The notes under the pieces are model-generated. The model did no database searches. It saw only the letters and a program-made list of their open reading frames with translations, and was not told where the DNA came from. A DNA stretch of 64,000 nucleotides from Ignavibacteriales bacterium (GTDB taxonomy: Bacteria > Bacteroidota > Ignavibacteria > Ignavibacteriales > Ignavibacteriaceae): assembly GCA_016709765.1 (NCBI GenBank), contig JADJMD010000009.1, forward strand, positions 62,001 to 126,000, written 5' to 3'. Positions within the stretch are counted from its first letter, which is position 1. Every line of letters starts with the position of its first letter. Position numbers and translations under genes: made by a program. Positions 52,101 to 60,515 of this stretch are shown here, piece by piece.

Positions 52101-52358
52101 TATAAGTTAAATCAAAATTATCCAAATCCATTTAATCCAATTACTGTAATTAGTTGGCAGTCACCGGTGAGCAGCTGGCAAACTATGAAAGTATACGATG
52201 TGTTAGGAAATGAAGTTGCAACCCTGGTTAATGAATATAAACCTGCAGGAAGATATGAAGTTTATTTTAATGGTTCTGGTTTAACAAGTGGAATTTATTT
52301 TTATAAAATTTCGTCTGGTAGTTTTGTTGAAACGAAGAAGATGATTTTGTTAAAATAA
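49107..52358 (+). CDS. Secreted double FG-GAP propeller protein with T9SS tail
   Basis: A 1083-residue exported protein with signal peptide (1-19, ending I-F-A-Q) and a strong ribosome site. Two parallel modules follow, each of seven FG-GAP/VCBS repeats of about 52 residues then an FN3-like domain. Each repeat has W-G-D-Y-D-N-D-G-D-L-D-I, a DxDxDG calcium loop as in integrin-alpha blades. The two FN3 domains are nearly identical (S-W-D-K-S-T-D-N-E-T-P-Q-N-G-L-R-Y). The last 90 residues are a type A T9SS sorting domain (Q-N-Y-P-N-P-F-N-P-I-T-V-I). Likely a cell-surface adhesion or ligand-binding protein (inference); no enzyme motif seen. Confidence 0.88.
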   Translation: MNKTYFILASLFFVSQIFAQDQFTEMTSISLTGVATSSVAWGDYDNDGDLDILLTGDTGSEPVSKIYRNNGDNTFTEQTSIALHGVGSSSVAWGDYDNDGDLDILLTGSSSSGYVSKIYRNNGENTFTEQTGISLTGVHNGSAAWGDYDNDGDLDILLTGNTVDLEESKIYRNNGDNTFTKQTSIFLRGVSNSSVAWGDYDNDGNLDILLTGISNSVSKFTSLYRNNVNNTFTIVPAYLFPVGNSSVAWGDYDNDGDLDILMTGTSIDNDPESKIYSNNGDNTFTEQAGISLTGVATSSVAWGDYDNDGDLDIILTGNTGWVNQTLPISIIYCNNGDNTFTEQTTTLTGVQNSSVAWGDYDNDGDLDILLTGFSSSGPVSKIYRNNNLTLNTLPTAPTNLSSIATLDSVTLSWDKSTDNETPQNGLRYNLVIGTSPEAVNTLSPMSDRNTGYRRVINLGNTNHRNSWTIKRLEVGTFYWSVQAIDNNFAGSNFAPTKSFIFWEPFTEMTSIPLAGVFRSSVAWGDYDNDGDLDILLTGDKFNEFISKIYRNNGDNTFTEQTSISLPLVYWGSVAWGDYDNDGDLDILLTGNKGGPLVSKIYRNNGDNTFTEQVGISLTGVYQSSIAWGDYDNDGDLDILLTGMTESHNPVSKIYRNNGDNSFTEQDGISLTGVFYSSVAWGDYDNDGDLDILLTGGSGYAYVSKIYRNNGDNTFSEQTGISLIGVSDGSAAWGDYDNDGDLDILLTGIPESHVPVSKIYRNDGTNSFVEQTSIYLTGVSDGSSAAWGDYDNDGDLDILLTGSSSADTVFQIYRNNGDNTFSEQTGISFTGVYASSTAWGDYDNDGDLDILLTGDTGGFASISKIYRNNNLTQNTLPAVPSNLSAVINGDDVTLSWDKSTDNETPQNGLRYNLVIGTAPNAVNTLSPMSDRSTGYRRVIELGNTNHNNSWTIKGLDSVQTYYWSVQALDNCFAASGFAQEHSLNITSIEEEQFNGLPTEYKLNQNYPNPFNPITVISWQSPVSSWQTMKVYDVLGNEVATLVNEYKPAGRYEVYFNGSGLTSGIYFYKISSGSFVETKKMILLK
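49170..50270 (+). repeat. Seven tandem FG-GAP blades, module 1
   Basis: Seven units of about 153-165 bases, each beginning near AGCGTAGCCTGGGGAGATTA and encoding W-G-D-Y-D-N-D-G-D/N-L-D-I-x-x-T-G. Units are very similar even at the DNA level, the fourth being the most divergent. Seven blades match one complete integrin-type beta-propeller. Confidence 0.9.
50619..51716 (+). repeat. Seven tandem FG-GAP blades, module 2
   Basis: A second set of seven units with the same wording and period, after the first FN3-like domain (50271-50618) and before the second (51717-52050). The whole blade-set plus FN3 was duplicated within the gene. Confidence 0.9.
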
Positions 52359-52440
52359 TGTTATGAAGCACGAATCCTCTCAGGCTGCTTGTAAAGAATT
52401 TTCAGAATAGGAAAGGGTTCTAGCGTTAGATCTAAACTTT

Positions 52441-52470
52441 GGGTACGAGCAATCGTGCCCTTTTATTTTT
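52441..52470 (+). terminator. Intrinsic terminator after the propeller gene
   Basis: GGGTACGA (52441-52448) pairs with TCGTGCCC (52453-52460, one G-T) around GCAA, followed by TTTTATTTTT. Confidence 0.85.
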
Positions 52471-52476
52471 ACACCA

Positions 52477-52519
52477 AGTTTATAATGCTGTTATAAACTG
52501 TATCTTGATTGCCAATCAA
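52477..52519. promoter_or_regulatory. Two palindromes upstream of the aromatic gene
   Basis: AGTTTATAA-N5-TTATAAACT (52477-52499, nine-bp arms) and TTGATTG-C-CAATCAA (52505-52519, seven-bp arms) are both perfect inverted repeats, six bases apart, in the 100-base region before the ATG at 52571. No T-run follows them, so they look like operator sites rather than terminators. The regulator is unknown. Confidence 0.5.
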
Positions 52520-52570
52520 AATAAGTCGATATTCGAAGCCAAAATTATAATATTAATCACAGTTAAGACA

Positions 52571-54589
52571 ATGAAAGAAATCAGAGAAAAAATAAATTCT
52601 ATTGATGATAAAATGCTTCAACTTCTAGCAGAAAGAAGAGAATTAAGTGTTGAGATCATCAAACTTAAAAATGAAGATAAATCTGCAATACGAGATCGTG
52701 ACAGAGAAAAGCAATTATTAACAAGATTAATTGAAGCCGGAAGAAACTATGGTTTGGATACTCATTATGTTTCCAAAATATTTCAGGAAATTATAAGTGA
52801 TTCCATCCGTATACAAAATAGATTTGTGCTTAATAGTTCAAACGAATCTGAAAAAGATGATTTAATTAAAGTTGCAATACAAGGAATTGAAGGCTCTTAC
52901 AGTTACTTAACGTCCAAGCAGTTTTTCAGTGATTCAGGAAAAGATATTCACTTTAAAAAGTATAATACTTTTGATGAAGTAGTTGAATCTGTCGAAGATT
53001 CAAGTTCGGATTATGCCATTCTTCCAATTGAAAATACAACAAGCGGAAGTATAAATGACGTTTATGATGCATTGCAAAGCAGTAATCTTAATATAGTCGG
53101 TGAAGAAATTTTTCCTGTAAAACATTGTTTGCTCACAATTGAAGACGTTCCATTAAATAGTATTAAAAAGATTTTTACACACTATCAGGCTGCAAGGCAA
53201 TGCAGTAAGTTTATAAAATCAATTCCTAATGCAGAAGTTGAGTTGCTACCTGATACCGCGAAATCAGTTGAATACATCAAAGAAAAAGGTGATAAAACTT
53301 TTGCTGCAATTGCAAGCAGGGAAGCAGCGGAAATATTTAATGTGGTAGTGCTTCGTGAAAATATTGCAAACCAGCAAGGCAATTTTACAAGATTTTTAAT
53401 TTGTTCCCGATCTCCACTTACAGTTGATGAAAGAATTCCTGCAAAAACATCTTTAATACTTGCAACAGCACATAAGCCGGGTTCGCTTGTAGATGCACTT
53501 TCAGTTTTTCGCGATTATGAGATTAACATGACAAAACTTGAATCGCGTCCGATAATCGGAAATCCATGGGAAGAAATGTTCTATCTTGATTTTCAAGGAA
53601 ACATTCAAAATCAAAAAGTAAAATCTTTATTAGATGAAGTTGGAAAACATACTCGCTACTTAAAAATTCTTGGCTGCTATCCTGCAAAAGATGTTGAAAA
53701 AACAAAGGTTGAAAGCATATCAATCAAGACTGAAGACGTTAAAGAAACATTTTCTCCGCCTGAGATAATCACAACAAAAAAATCTTCGTCAAAAATTTCC
53801 TATAAACTTGCAAGTAGAGATTATAAAAGCGACGATACTATAATTTCTGTTCGCGATGTAAAAATCGGGGGCGGTAAATTTGTAATTATTGCCGGACCAT
53901 GTTCTGTTGAATCTTACAATCAAATACTTGATTGTGCAAAAGAAGTTAAGGATGGATTTGCACACATCTTGCGTGGTGGTTGTTTTAAACCGAGAACATC
54001 ACCGTATGCTTTTCAGGGTTTGGGATTTGAGGCGTTGGATTATTTAAAATCAGCGGGTGATGATTATGATTTACCGATAATTACAGAAGTATTGTCTGTT
54101 GATCAAGTTGAAATGGTTGCCGAGAAATCTGATATATTACAAGTTGGCGCAAGAAACATGCAAAATTTTTCTTTATTATCTGAAGTCGGTAAATCTTTCA
54201 GACCCGTTATGTTAAAACGCGGATTGATGGCTTCAATTGATGAACTACTTAATGCTGCTGAATATATTCTTGCACGAGGAAACAGACAGGTAATTTTATG
54301 TGAACGCGGTATTAGAACCTTTGAAACTGCAACTCGCAATACTTTGGATTTAAGTGCGATACCAATTCTTAAAGAATTAACGCATCTTCCAGTAATTGTT
54401 GATCCATCACACGCAGTAGGTAAGCGTGATAAAGTTCTTCCAATGGCTAAGGCTGCCAAGGCTGTTGGTGCTGATGGAATTATGGTAGAAATTCATCCTG
54501 ACCCTGATAAAGCTCTAAGTGATGGTGAACAATCAATGCGATTTGATCAATTCCGTTTAATGACACAAGAACTTGAGAAAATGAATTGA
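52571..54589 (+). CDS. Chorismate mutase/prephenate dehydratase/DAHP synthase fusion
   Basis: A 672-residue three-enzyme protein. Residues 1-90: AroQ chorismate mutase (R-E-K-I-N-S-I-D-D-K-M-L-Q-L-L-A-E-R-R). About 98-285: prephenate dehydratase (G-I-E-G-S-Y-S-Y, P-I-E-N-T-T-S-G-S). About 290-370: ACT domain with the phenylalanine-binding E-S-R-P. About 410-672: DAHP synthase (I-A-G-P-C-S-V-E-S, R-G-G-C-F-K-P-R-T-S-P, D-P-S-H-A-V-G-K). It would catalyse the first step of the shikimate pathway and two steps to phenylpyruvate. I start at ATG 52571; an upstream frame extension overlaps the terminator. It overlaps tyrA by four bases (TTGA). Confidence 0.92.
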   Translation: MKEIREKINSIDDKMLQLLAERRELSVEIIKLKNEDKSAIRDRDREKQLLTRLIEAGRNYGLDTHYVSKIFQEIISDSIRIQNRFVLNSSNESEKDDLIKVAIQGIEGSYSYLTSKQFFSDSGKDIHFKKYNTFDEVVESVEDSSSDYAILPIENTTSGSINDVYDALQSSNLNIVGEEIFPVKHCLLTIEDVPLNSIKKIFTHYQAARQCSKFIKSIPNAEVELLPDTAKSVEYIKEKGDKTFAAIASREAAEIFNVVVLRENIANQQGNFTRFLICSRSPLTVDERIPAKTSLILATAHKPGSLVDALSVFRDYEINMTKLESRPIIGNPWEEMFYLDFQGNIQNQKVKSLLDEVGKHTRYLKILGCYPAKDVEKTKVESISIKTEDVKETFSPPEIITTKKSSSKISYKLASRDYKSDDTIISVRDVKIGGGKFVIIAGPCSVESYNQILDCAKEVKDGFAHILRGGCFKPRTSPYAFQGLGFEALDYLKSAGDDYDLPIITEVLSVDQVEMVAEKSDILQVGARNMQNFSLLSEVGKSFRPVMLKRGLMASIDELLNAAEYILARGNRQVILCERGIRTFETATRNTLDLSAIPILKELTHLPVIVDPSHAVGKRDKVLPMAKAAKAVGADGIMVEIHPDPDKALSDGEQSMRFDQFRLMTQELEKMN

Positions 54590-55665
54590 TCATTAGCAGA
54601 ATTGCCATTATAGGTTTAGGATTAATTGGCGGATCTTTTGCAAAAGCCATTAAGCATTCGGATGCAAGTATTTTTATCTCCGCATATGATAAACCTGATA
54701 TTCTAAACATAGCATTGAATGAAAAAGTTATTGATGAGGGATTAAAAAGTATCAATGATTCTCTAAATTCTGATTTAATAATATTAGCTTTACCCATTGA
54801 ACAAAGTTTAAAAGTCTTCAAAGAACTTTCTCCAAGATTAAAACCTAACCAAATAATTTCTGATCTTTGCAGCGTAAAAGGAATATTTGCAGATGAATGG
54901 AAATTGATTTCCAGTGCCGGCAGATATTTTGGTGCCCATCCAATGACAGGAAAAGAAAAGAGCGGTTATGACAATTCTGACCTATTGCTTTATGAAAACT
55001 CAGTCTTTATTATTTGTTCTGAAAATGAAAACGATGAAATATTAAATTCATACATTGATTTTATTAAACTTACGGGCGCAAGAATTGTTTTATTGGATGC
55101 TCATCTTCACGATAGAATAATTGCTAATGTTTCTCATCTACCACAATTACTTTCCGTTTTATTGATGAATCAGGCTGATAATACAATGGAAAATGTTAAT
55201 CTACTTGATTTTGCTGCAGGCGGTTTTCGTGACATGACTCGAATAGCTTCGAGTGATTTTAAAATCTGGGAATCGATTATACAATACAACAAAGTTGATA
55301 TTTTAAAATCCTTAAATTCCTTTCAAGATCAAATATTTATTTTGCAAAAATTAATTGAAGATGAAGATTATAAATCAATTGAAAATCAATTTGAAAGAGC
55401 TCGACTTGCAAGAAATGAAATTCCGATTAACACAAAGGGATTTATAGATCGGCTTTTTGAAATAACAGTTTTTGTAAAAGATGAACCTGGAATGATTAGT
55501 AAAATATCCACGATACTTTTTAAAAATAGCATCAACATTAAAGACATTGAGTTGCTAAAGATTCGTGAGGGTACAGGCGGTAACTTTAAATTTTATTTTG
55601 AATCGGAATCTGATGCTGATAAAGCAAAGTTACTTATTGTTAAGGCTGGATTCAATATTCAGTAG
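54586..55665 (+). CDS. tyrA: Prephenate dehydrogenase with ACT domain
   Basis: A 359-residue enzyme making 4-hydroxyphenylpyruvate for tyrosine. N-terminal Rossmann loop G-L-G-L-I-G-G-S-F-A (10-19), G-A-H-P-M-T-G-K-E-K-S-G in the active site, H-L-P-Q-L-L-S-V-L-L helix and a C-terminal ACT domain (F-V-K-D-E-P-G-M-I-S-K-I) likely for tyrosine feedback. TTG start coupled to the fusion gene, so both branches of chorismate use are co-translated. Confidence 0.92.
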   Translation: MIISRIAIIGLGLIGGSFAKAIKHSDASIFISAYDKPDILNIALNEKVIDEGLKSINDSLNSDLIILALPIEQSLKVFKELSPRLKPNQIISDLCSVKGIFADEWKLISSAGRYFGAHPMTGKEKSGYDNSDLLLYENSVFIICSENENDEILNSYIDFIKLTGARIVLLDAHLHDRIIANVSHLPQLLSVLLMNQADNTMENVNLLDFAAGGFRDMTRIASSDFKIWESIIQYNKVDILKSLNSFQDQIFILQKLIEDEDYKSIENQFERARLARNEIPINTKGFIDRLFEITVFVKDEPGMISKISTILFKNSINIKDIELLKIREGTGGNFKFYFESESDADKAKLLIVKAGFNIQ

Positions 55666-55743
55666 TACACCACTAAAAAAAACACTTAATAAAAAAAAGA
55701 AAATAACATATACTCACAATTAGAATTAAGAATCTTTATCAAT

Positions 55744-58164
55744 ATGAAAAAATATATTATAATTTTATTAGCAATCATTAATGTTCAATTTTATTCTCAG
55801 AGAAATCCTAGTGGAATAAATGGCGGAAATGTTTCGGGAACAGTTTTAGATTTTGAATCAAAACATACTATTGAATACGCAAACATTGTTTTGCTATCTG
55901 ACAAGGATTCGTCTTTAATTACTGGAACGGTATCAGATATAAATGGGGTGTTCAGTTTATCAAAAATACAACAGGGGAAATATCTGCTTGAAGTAAGATT
56001 TATCGGGTACAAAAATGAAAATTATGATATTGAGATCACTCCAAATAACAAAATGATCAATCTTGGAGAAATATATATAAAACCGAATGCTTTAGAACTT
56101 AATGATGTTGTTGTGCAAGGCGATCGATCTCCCGTTTCATATCAAATAGATAAAAAAGTAATTGATGTTGATAAAATACAAACTGTAATATCGGGAAATG
56201 CGGCAGATGTTCTACAGAATGTTCCTTCTATTACTGTTGATATTGAGGGAAACGTAAACCTGCGAGGCAGTAGTAATTTTACAGTTTTGATTGACGGCCG
56301 ACCTTCAATAATGAGTGCACAGGATGCACTACAGCAAATCCCGGCAAGTTCAATTCAGAATATTGAGATTATTACAAATCCATCAGCTAAATACGATCCT
56401 GAAGGTACAGCTGGAATTATCAATATCTTACTAAAGAAAAATGAAAATCAAGGATTAAGTGGTGTGATAAATGCGAATGCTGGATTAAAAGAAAAATATG
56501 GTGGAGATTTTCTTTTTCAATATCGTACTAGCGATCTAATTTATATTTTTGGCTTAGATTATAATAAAAGAATATTTCCCGGTAATTCGGTTTCTGAGAA
56601 TCAATACATATCACAAAACTCAACTTCGTTCATAAATTCCAATGGTAATGCTGAATGGGGAAGAACGGGATTTGGAGTAAGAGCAGGAATAGAATATACT
56701 ATTGGCGAAAATGATTTTTTTAATTTTACTGTACGTTATGGTACACGAGAAGGAAAACAAAACTCCATATCTAATTATAGTGAATGGTCCTCTAATTCTC
56801 CATCGGTTTTGTTTTATAAAAACTTAAGCGATAGAAGCAGAGATGGAAAATATGGCGGATCAAATCTTACTTACATTCATAACTTTGGAAGCAAGGGACA
56901 TGAAATTAAAAGTGAGCTAAATTTTAGATATAATGATGGAGATGAATCCACACTAACTCAATCTTTAAATGGTGATTTAATTTTAGAAGGCAAAAAAACT
57001 ACTGAGTTTGGTCCATCAAGAGATTTTGAAGCAAAATTGGATTATACACTCCCATTTTCTGATGAAAGAAAATTGGAAGCAGGTTATGAAGCAGAAATAG
57101 AAAATTCCGATGACAATAATGCATTATATTTATTTGATTCCTTGAGCACTCAATATCAAATTCAAAATCAATTTAGTAATTCTGTAAAGTACTTGAATAA
57201 TGATCAGGCTTTATATGCAACTTACTCGGATCAATTTGGTGATTTTGGAATTCAGGGTGGTTTTAGAACAGAATATACTTTCAGAACGATTTCTTTGTTA
57301 AGCCTAAATAAAGAATCAAAGATTGATAGGCTGGATTATTTTCCATCACTGCATACTTCTTATAAATTTTCTGAGGGCACACAGATGATGGCAAGTTACT
57401 CACGCCGAATTCAAAGACCACACGGTTGGGAACTTGAGCCATTTTTAACTTGGATTGATGCAAATAATGTCCGTATTGGTAATCCCGATCTTTTATCTGA
57501 ATTAATTGACTCATACGAAGCTGGAATTCAAACCTACTTCGGTAAAGTTTCTTTATCATTTGAACTTTATCATCGCCTAACAAATAATAAGATCGATCGT
57601 ATTCGTTCAGTGTATCCTGAAACGGAAAATGTAAGTTTAAATTCTGTAATAAATATTGGAAAAGATTTTGCTACAGGTACTGAATTAATGATGATATTTG
57701 ATCCAATTGAATTTTGGAATGTAAATCTTATGGCTAATCTGTACAACTACAGAATTGAAGGTGTTTTATATGACAAAAAGTTTGATAGACATAGTTTCAA
57801 CTGGAATGCAAGGATGAATAATATGTTTAAGATAACTACAAGTACACAATTCCAAGTAAATCTTAACTACAATAGTCCTGGTGTTTCATCACAAGGAACC
57901 TGGAAAGGGTTTTTTACAACCGATGTTTCAGTAAAGCAAGATTTGCTTGAAAAACTACTTTCTCTAACTTTACAGGTAAGAGATTTGTTTGGAACTGCTA
58001 AACATGAATTTAGTTCATCCGGTCCGGATTTTTATTCTTACAATTATTTTGAACGTGAATCACCTATGGTAATGTTAAATGCAAAAATAAATTTTAATAA
58101 TTATAAACCTAAACGGGATCCAAACGATATGGATAATCAAAATGGCGGTGGGGAAGAATTTTAA
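55744..58164 (+). CDS. TonB-dependent receptor-like outer-membrane barrel protein
   Basis: An 806-residue outer-membrane protein: signal peptide (1-18), carboxypeptidase-regulatory-like domain (about 25-120, G-T-V-L-D-F-E-S-K-H-T-I-E-Y-A-N), plug (A-A-D-V-L-Q-N-V-P-S-I-T-V-D, N-L-R-G-S-S-N-F-T-V-L-I-D-G-R-P-S) and a barrel of the Bacteroidota outer-membrane beta-barrel family ending in Phe. The substrate is unknown. It stands alone, with gaps of 78 and 105 bases on either side. Confidence 0.85.
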   Translation: MKKYIIILLAIINVQFYSQRNPSGINGGNVSGTVLDFESKHTIEYANIVLLSDKDSSLITGTVSDINGVFSLSKIQQGKYLLEVRFIGYKNENYDIEITPNNKMINLGEIYIKPNALELNDVVVQGDRSPVSYQIDKKVIDVDKIQTVISGNAADVLQNVPSITVDIEGNVNLRGSSNFTVLIDGRPSIMSAQDALQQIPASSIQNIEIITNPSAKYDPEGTAGIINILLKKNENQGLSGVINANAGLKEKYGGDFLFQYRTSDLIYIFGLDYNKRIFPGNSVSENQYISQNSTSFINSNGNAEWGRTGFGVRAGIEYTIGENDFFNFTVRYGTREGKQNSISNYSEWSSNSPSVLFYKNLSDRSRDGKYGGSNLTYIHNFGSKGHEIKSELNFRYNDGDESTLTQSLNGDLILEGKKTTEFGPSRDFEAKLDYTLPFSDERKLEAGYEAEIENSDDNNALYLFDSLSTQYQIQNQFSNSVKYLNNDQALYATYSDQFGDFGIQGGFRTEYTFRTISLLSLNKESKIDRLDYFPSLHTSYKFSEGTQMMASYSRRIQRPHGWELEPFLTWIDANNVRIGNPDLLSELIDSYEAGIQTYFGKVSLSFELYHRLTNNKIDRIRSVYPETENVSLNSVINIGKDFATGTELMMIFDPIEFWNVNLMANLYNYRIEGVLYDKKFDRHSFNWNARMNNMFKITTSTQFQVNLNYNSPGVSSQGTWKGFFTTDVSVKQDLLEKLLSLTLQVRDLFGTAKHEFSSSGPDFYSYNYFERESPMVMLNAKINFNNYKPKRDPNDMDNQNGGGEEF

Positions 58165-58269
58165 TTTTTAAAATTGGTTTTAATAGTTAATAAATTGAAA
58201 ATATATGTTATTATTCATCACAAAATATCTGAAAACATAGAGTTATTCAGTTAGTCAATCAGGAAAATT

Positions 58270-59565
58270 ATGTCATTCGAAAAATTAAAACTTATTAAAC
58301 AAATCCAGACTGCAGTTAATGAAGAAGGATATAAAATTCCTACGCCAATTCAGAAAGAAGCAATTCCGGTTATTTTAGATAAAAGAGATTTATTGGGTTG
58401 TGCACAAACGGGTACCGGAAAAACTGCGGCATTTGCTATTCCGATTTTACAAATTCTAACTGAGGAAAAAGACGACCATAAATCTAAAAGAGTTATTAAA
58501 TCATTAATTGTAACTCCAACTAGAGAACTTGCCATACAGATTGGTGAAAGTTTTAGTGCTTACGGTAGACACACTGGACTTAGAAACGCGGTCATCTACG
58601 GCGGTGTATCACAAAAAGCTCAAACTGATAAACTATCAAACGGTGTTGATATTCTTATTGCTACTCCAGGAAGATTGCTCGATTTAATGCAGCAAAAATT
58701 TGTAAATCTTCATCATATAAAATTGTTCGTGTTGGATGAAGCGGATAGAATGCTAGACATGGGATTTATTCATGATGTTCACATGATTATTGCAAAGCTT
58801 CCTGTAAAAAGACAATCATTATTTTTCTCGGCAACAATGCCTCCTGAAATAGTTAAACTTGCAAATTCAATATTAACTAAGCCTGTTAGCATTGATATTA
58901 CACCTGAATTCAAAACTGTTGAGGCGATTAAACAAGCTGTTTATTTTGTTTCTAAGTCGGATAAGAAAAAATTGTTATATCATATTCTAAGAAATGAAAA
59001 AATATCTTCCGCACTTGTATTTACTCGAACAAAGCATGGTGCAAATACGGTTTGTAAATATTTAACAACTTCGGGAGTTTCTGCTGAAGTAATTCACAGC
59101 GGTAAATCTCAAAACGCAAGACAGCGTGCATTAAATAATTTTAAATCATTACATACAAAGGTTCTAGTTGCAACTGATATTGCTGCGCGAGGAATCGATA
59201 TTGAAAAACTTTCACATGTTTTTAATTATGATATTCCAAATGTTCCTGAAACTTATGTTCATAGAATTGGCAGAACAGGAAGAGCAGGATTAGGGGGCAT
59301 TGCACTTTCTTTTTGTGAAGATGAGGAACGAGCTTACTTAAAGGACATTATTAAGCTTATAAAAATACAAATTCCGATAATTCATGATCATCCATATAAA
59401 GTTAAAAATGACGGAACTCCAAAGACAGAACAAAATAAACAAAAATCACAAGCAAAAGAAAAAAGTGAAACAAAAAAGAAATCAGGATCGACTGGATATT
59501 TTAAGAATAAGAAAAAGCGGTGGGGAAGAAATCGAAATTCAAACAAACCTAAATTAAATAATTAA
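58270..59565 (+). CDS. DEAD-box RNA helicase (RhlE-like)
   Basis: A 431-residue ATP-dependent RNA helicase. Motifs in order: Q motif (P-T-P-I-Q), A-Q-T-G-T-G-K-T, P-T-R-E-L-A, T-P-G-R, D-E-A-D, S-A-T, A-T-D-I-A-A-R-G-I-D and H-R-I-G-R-T-G-R. A Lys/Gln-rich basic tail of about 50 residues follows. RhlE-type proteins help rRNA assembly and RNA decay. ATG with AGGAAAA upstream. Confidence 0.93.
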   Translation: MSFEKLKLIKQIQTAVNEEGYKIPTPIQKEAIPVILDKRDLLGCAQTGTGKTAAFAIPILQILTEEKDDHKSKRVIKSLIVTPTRELAIQIGESFSAYGRHTGLRNAVIYGGVSQKAQTDKLSNGVDILIATPGRLLDLMQQKFVNLHHIKLFVLDEADRMLDMGFIHDVHMIIAKLPVKRQSLFFSATMPPEIVKLANSILTKPVSIDITPEFKTVEAIKQAVYFVSKSDKKKLLYHILRNEKISSALVFTRTKHGANTVCKYLTTSGVSAEVIHSGKSQNARQRALNNFKSLHTKVLVATDIAARGIDIEKLSHVFNYDIPNVPETYVHRIGRTGRAGLGGIALSFCEDEERAYLKDIIKLIKIQIPIIHDHPYKVKNDGTPKTEQNKQKSQAKEKSETKKKSGSTGYFKNKKKRWGRNRNSNKPKLNN

Positions 59566-59607
59566 TTATTTATTGGTCTCTTTATTCCTAAGTGTTTCTA
59601 AGTAAAA

Positions 59608-60486
59608 CTATTCTCTGAGAATAAGAATTGTTCCAATAATAATTAATACTGCGGCAATACTTCGTTTCACAAGATCTTTGTCATTAAATAATTTTCCACC
59701 AATAACAGTCGCCCAAAAAACAGATGTTCGTTTTATGGCAAGAACTAAGGCAACTGAGGCAAGACTAACTGCAGCAATTTGTGTATAGCGATATCCAATA
59801 GTTAAAACTGATATTAATGCTATCCAACCTAATTGATCTTTCTTAACATTAACAGAAGAAACTTCTTCTTTCCTTTTGAAAACTAAAAATGTTATTGAAA
59901 AGAGTAAAGCAAAGAATATGTGTTGAAAAGCAGTAATCGAAACTGGAGAAAGATTTAATTTGATCAGCAATACTTTATCTAAAATTGAAGATGCAGTAAA
60001 AAGAAATAATGCCAGGATAATGAATTTATGATACTTCGATTTTTTGAAGAGCTGAGAAGGGCTTAGAATTTCCTTAATGTTTTTACTTTCAAGGATAAAA
60101 GTTCCAGCAATCAAAAATAGAAGTCCTAATACCTCAATGCTTTTTAATGATTCACTAAGAAATATAAAAGCAAAAAAAGCTACCAGTCCGGGTGTTAGTG
60201 CAAGCAATGGAAGTGCATTACTAATTTCTAAATTTTTTAATGAAATCATTACACACAAGAATGCTGCAACCCCAATTATCGATTTTACAAAAAGTATAGA
60301 AAGATTTATCGAGTTAATAGTTGAGTAATCAATAAAAAAGAAAAAAGGTATAGAGAAAATAAAATTTACCAGCGATAGTAAAAATGAAAACTCTAAAGCA
60401 CCAAGATTAAACAACACTTTTTTTTGGGTGATCGCCGCAAATGCTGAAAGTAAAGCGGAAATCATTGCAACTAAAAACCACATCAT
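59608..60486 (-). CDS. EamA/DMT family transporter
   Basis: A 292-residue inner-membrane protein with ten hydrophobic helices in two EamA repeats (S-A-F-A-A-I-T-Q-K-K-V-L and A-S-S-I-L-D-K-V-L-L-I-K-L-N). The drug/metabolite transporter family exports amino acids and other metabolites; the substrate is unknown. It lies 29 bases after the TonB receptor gene on the same strand, so probably the same operon, and converges on the helicase. Confidence 0.85.
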   Translation of the reverse strand: MMWFLVAMISALLSAFAAITQKKVLFNLGALEFSFLLSLVNFIFSIPFFFFIDYSTINSINLSILFVKSIIGVAAFLCVMISLKNLEISNALPLLALTPGLVAFFAFIFLSESLKSIEVLGLLFLIAGTFILESKNIKEILSPSQLFKKSKYHKFIILALFLFTASSILDKVLLIKLNLSPVSITAFQHIFFALLFSITFLVFKRKEEVSSVNVKKDQLGWIALISVLTIGYRYTQIAAVSLASVALVLAIKRTSVFWATVIGGKLFNDKDLVKRSIAAVLIIIGTILILRE

Positions 60487-60515
60487 AAAATTATACCATT
60501 TAGAATTTATTTAAC

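Noticed and set aside
52439..52570. Longer start for the aromatic fusion protein
   Set aside because: The extension would be translated through the terminator and both palindromes and adds no conserved residues before the chorismate mutase domain.
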